The notes under the pieces are model-generated. The model did not search any database, had not been told where the DNA came from, and saw only the letters and a program-made list of their open reading frames with translations. The position numbers were made by a program, and so were the translations under genes. A stretch of 64,000 bases of DNA from DATBSK01 sp964532485. Its GTDB lineage: Bacteria; Actinomycetota; Acidimicrobiia; IMCC26256; PALSA-555. Where the stretch lies: contig CAZHKE010000012.1 of the NCBI GenBank assembly GCA_964532485.1, forward strand, positions 1 to 64,000, written 5' to 3'. Shown one piece after another: positions 15,225 through 23,414 of this stretch. The stretch's first letter is position 1. Each line of letters begins with the position of its first letter.

Positions 15225-15304
15225 GCAGCCCGACGGCCCGCAGGCCGGCCGCCAAGACCCGGCGGCCGAGCGAGCGCAAGCATCAGAGGGAGGTCCGCTC
15301 GTGA
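15221..15304 (+). CDS. Possible 27-residue basic peptide coupling cargo and shell genes
   Basis: An ATG at 15221 overlaps the cargo stop (ATGA), and the frame ends with a TGA at 15302 that overlaps the encapsulin GTG (GTGA). The peptide is very basic (MSSPTARRPAAKTRRPSERK then HQREVRS; 8 Arg/Lys of the first 20). There is no recognisable domain. It could be a translational coupler that delivers ribosomes to the shell start, or a small cationic component; it may also be chance. Too short to judge by codon use. Confidence 0.4.
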   Translation: MSSPTARRPAAKTRRPSERKHQREVRS

Positions 15305-16110
15305 ACCACCTGCTCCGGGAGCTCGCACCGGTCTCGGATGCCGCGTGGGGCGAGATCGAGACCGAAGCCAAGCGCGCGCTCGAGAACTTCCTCGCCGCCC
15401 GCCGGCTCGTCGACTTCACCGGTCCGCACGGGTGGACGTACTCCGCGTCCACGCTCGGCAGCGTCGAATCGGTCTCGGAGGCGCCGGCCACGGGCATCGA
15501 GGCGTCGCTGCGCCAGGTCCAGCCCGTCGTCGAGCTCAAGGCGCCGTTCGCGCTCGCCCGCGCCGAGCTCGACGCGGTGGACCGCGGGCACAAGTCACCC
15601 GAGCTCGGTCCGGTGGTCGACGCGGCACGCTCGATCGCCGAGGCCGAGGACCACGCGATCTTCCAGGGGTACCCGCCGGCGCAGATCAAGGGCATCGCCG
15701 AGGTGTCGCCGCACGACCCCGTCTCCCTCGGCGACGGCTTCGGGCAGTACCCGACGTGGGTGGCGATGGCGGTCGCCCGCCTGCGCGAGGCGGGCGTCGA
15801 GGGGCCGTACGGCATCGCCCTGGGGCCACGCTGCTACTCGGGGATCCTCGAGACGACCGAGGACGGCGGCTACCCGATCCTCGAGCGCGTGCGTCTGATC
15901 CTGGGCGGCCCGGTCGTGTACGCCCCGGCCGTGGACGGCGCGGTCGTGCTCTCGCTGCGGGGCGACGACTTCGAGCTGTCGTCGGGCCAGGACGTGTCGA
16001 TCGGCTTCGACTCGGCCGACGAGTCCGAGGTGCACCTGTACCTCGAGGAGAGCTTCGCCTTCCACGCCCACAGCCCCGAGGCCGCCGTGCCCCTCCGGTA
16101 CCCGGCGTAG
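15301..16110 (+). CDS. Type 1 encapsulin shell protein
   Basis: 269 residues from GTG 15301, the normal length of family 1 encapsulins, with GGGAGG eight bases upstream. It has the HK97 capsid fold. Typical segments are NHLLRELAPVSDAAWGEIE at the N-terminus (which lines the interior and binds the cargo peptide), FTGPHGWTYSA, the E-loop region near residues 60-80, FQGYPPAQIKGI, and GIALGPRCYSGILETTEDGG. It assembles into a hollow icosahedral compartment, probably T=1, housing the ferritin-like protein encoded just upstream. Divergent regulator: the MntR-like gene. Confidence 0.96.
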   Translation: MNHLLRELAPVSDAAWGEIETEAKRALENFLAARRLVDFTGPHGWTYSASTLGSVESVSEAPATGIEASLRQVQPVVELKAPFALARAELDAVDRGHKSPELGPVVDAARSIAEAEDHAIFQGYPPAQIKGIAEVSPHDPVSLGDGFGQYPTWVAMAVARLREAGVEGPYGIALGPRCYSGILETTEDGGYPILERVRLILGGPVVYAPAVDGAVVLSLRGDDFELSSGQDVSIGFDSADESEVHLYLEESFAFHAHSPEAAVPLRYPA

Positions 16111-16164
16111 AGGAGCCCACGGGCTCGGCGGGCGTCAGCAGCGACACCGCGGGAGCCGACCCCA

Positions 16165-16191
16165 TTTGCACTCTCTGGGTGAGAGTGCCAA
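16165..16191. promoter_or_regulatory. CIRCE element 1 (HrcA operator) upstream of groEL
   Basis: TTTGCACTC-N9-GAGTGCCAA, matching the CIRCE consensus TTAGCACTC-N9-GAGTGCTAA in all but a few outer positions. Confidence 0.9.
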
Positions 16192-16201
16192 CATGGGCTC
16201 C

Positions 16202-16226
16202 TAGCACTCACACCTCTTGAGTGCCA
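16202..16226. promoter_or_regulatory. CIRCE element 2 (HrcA operator) upstream of groEL
   Basis: TAGCACTC-N9-GAGTGCCA, centred 36 bases after the first element. Two CIRCE copies indicate heat-shock repression by HrcA. The transcript start is probably between or beside them. Confidence 0.92.
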
Positions 16227-16280
16227 GGACGTCAACTCGCCAGATCCGCAGTCCACCAGACGCTGAAGGAGCTCCCGAAC

Positions 16281-17872
<1,592 letters not shown>

Positions 17873-17972
17873 NNNNNNNNNNNNNNNNNNNNNNNNNNNN
17901 NNNNNNNNNNNNNNNNNNNNNNNNNNNNNNNNNNNNNNNNNNNNNNNNNNNNNNNNNNNNNNNNNNNNNNNN
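17873..17972. other. Assembly gap (100 N) after groEL
   Basis: Exactly 100 N; the groEL stop and the start of the following gene are hidden here. Confidence 0.95.
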
Positions 17973-17974
17973 AA

Positions 17975-18409
17975 TCGGGCATCGAGGAACCGAGGATCCG
18001 CACGCTCGTCCAGCACAAGTGGGCCGAGTACCGGCCCGTCCTCCCGCACGCGCAGCTGCGCTTCCTCGACCGCGAGCGCTACCTCGATGCCGCCCGTGCC
18101 GACCCCCGGGTGCGCGACGAGCTGGTCATGGGCTGGTTCGACGACTTCGAGGCCGAGTTCAACGAGCCGGTGCTCAGCGACGTCGTCTCCGAGACGGTCA
18201 CCGTGTGCCCGCCGATCATGCGTGAGGTGATCGAGCCCGAGCCGCCGCGCATTCAGCGTGCGTACGTCGAGGGCGCGTTCTTGCGTCGCATGTTCCGTCT
18301 GCTCGTCGACGACCAGGGCTGGGGCCTCGACGTCCAGGTCCGCGACGTCATGGCCCGGCACTACTCGTTCCATCTCGTGGCCGTCGAGGCCGTCGAAGCC
18401 GACCGCTGA
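17975..18409 (+). CDS. Hypothetical protein, 5' end in gap
   Basis: An open frame of 144 residues runs out of the gap to a stop at 18407-18409. It begins ...IEEPRIRTLVQHKWAEYRPV and contains ERYLDAARADPRVRDEL, WFDDFEAEFNEPVLSDVVS and a C-terminal RHYSFHLVAVEAVEADR. The composition is acidic and codon use matches neighbours. I do not recognise a family. The first in-frame start codon after the gap is GTG 18110, but coding-like sequence extends upstream of it. It lies 45 bases before hemQ in the same direction. Confidence 0.6.
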   Translation, partial: SGIEEPRIRTLVQHKWAEYRPVLPHAQLRFLDRERYLDAARADPRVRDELVMGWFDDFEAEFNEPVLSDVVSETVTVCPPIMREVIEPEPPRIQRAYVEGAFLRRMFRLLVDDQGWGLDVQVRDVMARHYSFHLVAVEAVEADR

Positions 18410-18441
18410 GCATCGCTGGCGGATGGCGGACGCCCCCCCGG

Positions 18442-18447
18442 TACCCT
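18442..18447 (+). promoter_or_regulatory. -10 box for hemQ, leaderless type
   Basis: TACCCT ends seven bases before GTG 18455; no ribosome site is visible. Confidence 0.55.
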
Positions 18448-18454
18448 CTTCGGT

Positions 18455-19249
18455 GTGACCGAGCGCGATCGCGTCGAGGCGAGCACCGGGTGGGGAGTCC
18501 TCCATCTCTTCTACGCGGTCGACCGCCGCCTCGCTGACGACGAGCCGGGCGGCGCGAAGCGGATCCTCGACGCGCTCGAAGCGTTCAGCGCCGTCGACCC
18601 GCACCACGTCGTCACGTTCGCGACGCTCGGGCACAAGGCCGACCTCGGCGTCATGGCCGCCGGCCCCGACCTCGCCCGGCTCCAGGCGCTCCAGCACGAG
18701 CTCTCCCGCACCCCACTCCGCCTCACGTGGTCGTACCTGTCGCTGACCGAGTCGTCGGAGTACGCGGCGACCGAGGAGGACGAGCGCCGGCGCCTCACCG
18801 TCGAGGAGCAGGTCACCGACGAGGCCGAGCTGGAGGAACGCCTGACCGTCTGGCGCGAGCGCATCACGCACTACCGCGAGCAGCGCGTGCACCCACGTCT
18901 GCCGCAAAAGGCGGCGATCTGCTTCTACCCGATGTCGAAGCGCCGCACCGGCGACGACAACTGGTACGCGCTCGACTTCGACGCGCGCAAGGCCCTCATG
19001 GCGGGCCACGCGCGCGTCGGCCGCACCTACGCGGGACGGGTCGTGCAGCTCATCACCGGGTCCACGGGCCTCGACGACTGGGAATGGGGCGTCACGCTGT
19101 TCGCCGACGACCCCGGCGCGCTCAAGGACATCGTGTACGAGATGCGCTTCGACGAGGTGTCGGCGCGCTACGCAGAGTTCGGGCCGTTCGTCACCGGGCT
19201 CGTGCTGGAACCGGCCGAAGCGCTGCGACGCGTCGGGCTCGAGAGCTGA
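18455..19249 (+). CDS. hemQ: Coproheme decarboxylase (HemQ, chlorite dismutase family)
   Basis: 264 residues. It catalyses the last step of the coproporphyrin-dependent heme pathway, decarboxylating Fe-coproporphyrin to heme b. The diagnostic AICFYPMSKRR places the radical Tyr at 158 with Met160 and Lys162; LMAGHARVGR supplies proximal His185. The distal Arg of true chlorite dismutases is absent from the expected place. GWGVLHLFYAVD near the N-terminus and LDDWEWGVTLF are also family signatures. No other heme genes are adjacent. The downstream gene overlaps it by four bases. Confidence 0.93.
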   Translation: MTERDRVEASTGWGVLHLFYAVDRRLADDEPGGAKRILDALEAFSAVDPHHVVTFATLGHKADLGVMAAGPDLARLQALQHELSRTPLRLTWSYLSLTESSEYAATEEDERRRLTVEEQVTDEAELEERLTVWRERITHYREQRVHPRLPQKAAICFYPMSKRRTGDDNWYALDFDARKALMAGHARVGRTYAGRVVQLITGSTGLDDWEWGVTLFADDPGALKDIVYEMRFDEVSARYAEFGPFVTGLVLEPAEALRRVGLES

Positions 19250-19743
19250 GACGCACGGACGAGGCCGACGCGCTCGCCGCCTTGCGCGCCGCGTCCGCGG
19301 CGATCGTGGCCGGCGTCGAGCGAATGGTCCCGACGTGGGTCGAGGTCAACGTGGCGACCATCCTCGACGCGTGGGGCAAGGCCGACGATGCCACCCGGGC
19401 CCACGCCGCCGCCGCGGCACGGGTGGCCGGGGCTGACGCCGCGGCGCGCGTCGCCTCGGAGCTGAGCTCGCTCTTCTCGGTCGACGCCGCGGATCAAGCG
19501 ACGACGCCCCTCGAGATCGTGCGCACGGCCGTGCGCGAGCCGACGGACGTGCTCGCGGCCGCGGGAGTGCCACCGGTGGTGCGAGATGCGTTCGCCGAGC
19601 GAGCCTGGCCCGACGACCGCTACGACCTCGTGCCCGGGACCCTCGGCGACCTGGGCGACCCCGACCTCGGCCCGCTCCAGCTCGCGTGGGGCCTCGCCAA
19701 GGCCAAGGTGCTTCGGGCCCGGGCCGACGACCGCTGCACCTAG
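19246..19743 (+). CDS. Hypothetical protein coupled to hemQ
   Basis: About 165 residues with coding-like codon use: Ala-rich helices (ADALAALRAASAAIVAGVE, WVEVNVATILDAWG), then a distinctive C-terminal half TPLEIVRTAVREPTDVLAA, AGVPPVVRDAFAERAWPDDRYDL and LGPLQLAWGLAKAKV. No catalytic motif is recognised. There is no ATG or GTG at the 5' end; CTG 19246 would overlap the hemQ stop as CTGA, and TTG 19282 is the alternative. The segment resembles proteins seen beside DNA/regulatory genes in actinobacteria, but I cannot name a family. Convergent with the LLM gene (4-base overlap). Confidence 0.65.
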   Translation: MRRTDEADALAALRAASAAIVAGVERMVPTWVEVNVATILDAWGKADDATRAHAAAAARVAGADAAARVASELSSLFSVDAADQATTPLEIVRTAVREPTDVLAAAGVPPVVRDAFAERAWPDDRYDLVPGTLGDLGDPDLGPLQLAWGLAKAKVLRARADDRCT

Positions 19744-20618
19744 AGGACGCTCGCGGCACCGACGTACTGGTCGCCGAGGCGCAGCACCATCTCGCGCATC
19801 CCGGCCGGGTCACCGGCGAACGCCGTGAGCACGAGCTGGTCGACGCCGGCGTCGCGGTACGCGGGGAGCAGGGCCGGCTCGACGGGCTGGAGGTACGAGC
19901 ACACGGTGACGTCGACGTCGGCGCGCGAGCGGCCTGCGCCGGCGAGCGCTCGCTCGAGGCGAGCGACGCAGTCGGCCGCGCTCTGCGGCGTGTGGTTGAA
20001 GCCGTGCCATCCGTCACCGAGCCTCGCGACCCGCCGCAGTGCCACCTCGCTCTCACCACCGACGTAGACGGGCGGGTGCGGCGACTGCACCGGCTTGGGG
20101 AACATCCGGCACGCCGGCAGCGCGTAGTGACTGCCCTCGTAGCTCGACACCTCGTCACGCCACAAGGAGCGCATCACTTCGACGTACTCGTCGGTGCGGG
20201 CGCCGCGCTGCTCGAACGGCACGTTCAGCGTGTCGAACTCCTCGCGCAACCAGCCGACCCCGATGCCGAAGTCGACGCGACCGTCCGACAGCCAGTCGAG
20301 TGTCGAGACCGACTTGGCGGTGTACACGGGGTTGCGCTGCGGCACGAGGCACACGGCGGTGCCCAGGCGCAGATCGTTCGTGCAGGCCGCGAGGTACGTG
20401 AGCGTCTCGAAGAGGCCGAGCATGCCCGACTCCGGCGGCAGCCCGAGGCGCCCGTCGTCGGCGTAGGGGTACTTCGACTCGTACTCGTCGACGAACACGA
20501 CGTGCTCGCCGACCCATACCGACGCGATCCCCGTGTCCTCGGCAGCCTCACCACACGCTTCGAGGAGCGCCGGGGTGGCGAGCGGCGACACGCTCGGCAG
20601 GAACAGTCCGATCCGCAT
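19740..20618 (-). CDS. LLM-class flavin-dependent oxidoreductase, F420-type
   Basis: 292 residues from ATG 20618, which follows a GGGAGGA ribosome site and gives the family N-terminus MRIGLFLPS; an upstream in-frame ATG at 20669 is rejected. TIM-barrel bacterial luciferase-like protein. Characteristic segments: IASVWVGEHVVF, TLTYLAACTNDLRLGTAVCLVPQRNPV, LDWLSDGRVDFGIGVGWLREEF and the C-terminal PHPPVYVGGESEVALRRVARLGDGWHG. In actinobacteria such proteins commonly use F420H2 for hydride transfer; the substrate is unknown. Confidence 0.9.
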   Translation of the reverse strand: MRIGLFLPSVSPLATPALLEACGEAAEDTGIASVWVGEHVVFVDEYESKYPYADDGRLGLPPESGMLGLFETLTYLAACTNDLRLGTAVCLVPQRNPVYTAKSVSTLDWLSDGRVDFGIGVGWLREEFDTLNVPFEQRGARTDEYVEVMRSLWRDEVSSYEGSHYALPACRMFPKPVQSPHPPVYVGGESEVALRRVARLGDGWHGFNHTPQSAADCVARLERALAGAGRSRADVDVTVCSYLQPVEPALLPAYRDAGVDQLVLTAFAGDPAGMREMVLRLGDQYVGAASVL

Positions 20619-20732
20619 TCGTCCTCCCGGTCGGAGCGCGGCCATGCGCGGCACGTGCCAACTGCCCACGGTGGCGCGTGTCGTAGGGGCAGTAGTCTGC
20701 CGCGGGGCGTTGCGTCATGTCGGGAATGAGGT

Positions 20733-23414
20733 ATGTCGGGTGAGGGTGAGCAACGCCAGATGACGAGCAACCTCGCACCCGAGTCCGCGCCCATGGCGAG
20801 AGCCCGGGCTGCCCGTCACGCCGCCGTGTCGGCCCTCGGTGAGGCCGAGCTGCTCGCGATGGCCGACGGCGCGCCGGTCGGGCTGTTCGCGTCGGTGGGT
20901 GACTTCGGCATCGTCCTCGCCAACCAGCGGATGTGCGAGATCACCGGCCGGCCCCTGTCGCGGCTCCTGGGCGACGCGTACCGCGACATGGTGCACCCCG
21001 ACGACGCAGCGCGGGTCGAGGCGGCCGTGGCGAAGTCGGTGGAGCGAACCGGCGAGCTGTCGGTCGAGTACCGGATCGTCCGGCCCGACGGCGAGGTGCG
21101 GTGGGTCGCCGCCCATGCCGTCCGCGTGCGGTCCGACCCACCACCGCCGACCTCGGTCGGATCGCTCGTCGACGTCACCGAGGTCAAGCGAGTCGAGGCC
21201 GCGCTGCGTGACAGCGAGGCGCGCTTCCGGGCGATCGTCGAGGAAGGGTTCGACGTCGTCACGATCCTCGATCGCGAGCGTCGCGTGAAGTACGCGTCGC
21301 CGGCCGCGCGCCGGGTCGGGCGGTTCGAGCAGTCCCAAAACGGCCAGCCGGCACTCTCGTTCATCCACGACGACGACGTCGACGCGCTGGAGGCGTACTA
21401 CGAGGCAGTCGTTCGCGGCGAGCACGTCGACGAGCCGGTGACTGCCCGCTTGATCGCCGGTGATGGCTCGATCGAGAGCCTCGAGGTCATCGCGCGCGAC
21501 CTCTACGACGACCCCGCCGTGGAGGGGCTCGTCATCGTCTCGCGCGTCGTCACCGACCGCGTCGAAGCCGAAGCGGCGCTGCGCTTCTCCGAGGCGCGCC
21601 TGCGCGATCAGGCGTCGATCCTCGAGATGATCGCGACGAGCTCGGCGCGCGCCGACACGCTGGCCGAGATCTGCCGCATGGTCGAGTCGCAGCTCGACGG
21701 CGCTCGCTGCACGATCCTGCTCATCGACGAGGAGCGCAACGAGCTCGTGCACGGCGCAGCGCCCTCGTTCCCCTCGTCGTTCCTGCAGGCGCTCGACGGC
21801 TCGCCGATCCACGACGGCCCCAGCCCGTGCGCGAATGCGGCCGCGACCGGTGAGACCGTGATCGTCGACGACATCCAGGCCGGTCCGGAGAGTCGGTACA
21901 CCGAGCTGGCGCGCGAGCACGACATCCGCGGCTGCTGGTCGACGCCCGTGCTCGCCGCCTCCGACGGCGGGGTGATCGGCACGTTCGCGACCTATCTCTC
22001 CGAGCCGCGCCGGCCGACCGCCGCGGAAGAGGCGGCCGTCGACTCCGTCGTGCAGCTCGCGGCGATCGCGATCGAGCGCACCCAGTTCGAGGCGGCACTC
22101 GCGCACCAGGCGCACCACGATCCGCTCACGAGCCTGCCGAACCGGACGCTCTTCGGCGAGCTGCTCGAGCACGCGTTGCGACGAGCGCAACGCACGGGTA
22201 CCGCGGTTGCGGTGCTGTTCATGGACCTCGATCGATTCAAGGTCGTGAACGACAGCCTCGGCCACGATGCGGGAGACGAGCTGCTCGCCGCGCTCGGTCA
22301 GCGGTTGGCGAACGTCCTGCGCCCGGGCGACGTCGTCGCCCGCTTCGGTGGCGACGAGTTCACGGTGCTGTGCGAGGATCTCGAGCCGGGAGACGCCGAT
22401 CGCCCGTCGATCGGCGTCGCCGAGCGCCTCATCGACGCGTTGCGCGCACCCTTCATGATCGGGGGCGAGGACCAGTTCGTGAGCGCGAGCGTCGGCATCG
22501 CGATCTCGACGACCGGGCGCGAGCGTCCGGAAGCGCTGCTGCGCGACGCGGATGCCGCCATGTACCGAGCCAAGGACCGCGGCAAGGGGCGTTGCGAGGT
22601 CTTCGACGAAGAGATGCGCGACCGTGTTCGGCAGCGCCACGACACCGAGAACGCGCTGCACCGCGCGGTGGCCGGCAACGAGTTTCGCGTCCTCTTCCAG
22701 CCGATGGTCGCGCTGCGCGACGGTGTCTGCGTCGGTGTCGAGGCGCTCGCGCGGTGGCAGCACCCCGAGCGTGGCCTGCTCAACCCTCGCGACTTCCTGC
22801 CGACAGCGGAGGAGACGGGCCTGATCGTGCCCATCGGCGCATGGCTGCTCGAGGAATCGTGCCGGCGCGCCGTCGAGTGGTGTGCGTCGCCGCACGTCGA
22901 CGGCTTCCGCCTGGCAGTCAACCTCTCCGGTCGCCAGCTCGTGCATTCGGACCTCGCCGACCTCGTTGCCGGAGTTCTCTCCCGCACCGGCTTGCCGCCC
23001 GACGCGCTGTGCATCGAGATCACCGAGACGACGCTGATGGACGATCTCGCCGCGGGAGTGGGCGCGGTGAAGGCGCTGAAGGCGCTCGGCGTGCGCGTGA
23101 GCATCGACGACTTCGGCACCGGCTACTCCGCGCTCGGCTACCTGCGGCAGTTCCCCATCGACGATGTGAAGATCGACCGTACGTTCGTCGAGCGCCTGGG
23201 CACCGATCCCGAGGATGCCGCGATCGTCTCGGCCGTCGTGAGCCTCGGGCACGCGCTCGGCGTCACGGTCACCGGCGAGGGCGTCGAGACGCCGGCCCAG
23301 CTCGAGATGCTGCGAGCCCTGGGCGTCGACGCCGCTCAGGGCTACCTGATCGCGCCGCCCCAGCCCGCCGCCGACCTCACCCCCCAGCTCCTGCGCCGCA
23401 GCCGCTGGATCTAG
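20733..23414 (+). CDS. PAS-PAS-GAF-GGDEF-EAL cyclic-di-GMP signalling protein
   Basis: 893 residues, soluble, no membrane segments. Two PAS domains (about 40-155 and 165-280), a GAF domain (about 295-440, SILEMIATSSARADTLAEIC), then GGDEF (about 455-620) with intact RFGGDEF at 539-543, and EAL (about 635-885) with intact EAL at 670-672, EITET and DDFGTGYS. Both diguanylate cyclase and phosphodiesterase active sites look usable, so the sensor domains probably bias one activity. ATG 20733 is used; ATG 20760 is a downstream alternative. It overlaps the convergent antiporter gene by four bases. Confidence 0.95.
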   Translation: MSGEGEQRQMTSNLAPESAPMARARAARHAAVSALGEAELLAMADGAPVGLFASVGDFGIVLANQRMCEITGRPLSRLLGDAYRDMVHPDDAARVEAAVAKSVERTGELSVEYRIVRPDGEVRWVAAHAVRVRSDPPPPTSVGSLVDVTEVKRVEAALRDSEARFRAIVEEGFDVVTILDRERRVKYASPAARRVGRFEQSQNGQPALSFIHDDDVDALEAYYEAVVRGEHVDEPVTARLIAGDGSIESLEVIARDLYDDPAVEGLVIVSRVVTDRVEAEAALRFSEARLRDQASILEMIATSSARADTLAEICRMVESQLDGARCTILLIDEERNELVHGAAPSFPSSFLQALDGSPIHDGPSPCANAAATGETVIVDDIQAGPESRYTELAREHDIRGCWSTPVLAASDGGVIGTFATYLSEPRRPTAAEEAAVDSVVQLAAIAIERTQFEAALAHQAHHDPLTSLPNRTLFGELLEHALRRAQRTGTAVAVLFMDLDRFKVVNDSLGHDAGDELLAALGQRLANVLRPGDVVARFGGDEFTVLCEDLEPGDADRPSIGVAERLIDALRAPFMIGGEDQFVSASVGIAISTTGRERPEALLRDADAAMYRAKDRGKGRCEVFDEEMRDRVRQRHDTENALHRAVAGNEFRVLFQPMVALRDGVCVGVEALARWQHPERGLLNPRDFLPTAEETGLIVPIGAWLLEESCRRAVEWCASPHVDGFRLAVNLSGRQLVHSDLADLVAGVLSRTGLPPDALCIEITETTLMDDLAAGVGAVKALKALGVRVSIDDFGTGYSALGYLRQFPIDDVKIDRTFVERLGTDPEDAAIVSAVVSLGHALGVTVTGEGVETPAQLEMLRALGVDAAQGYLIAPPQPAADLTPQLLRRSRWI

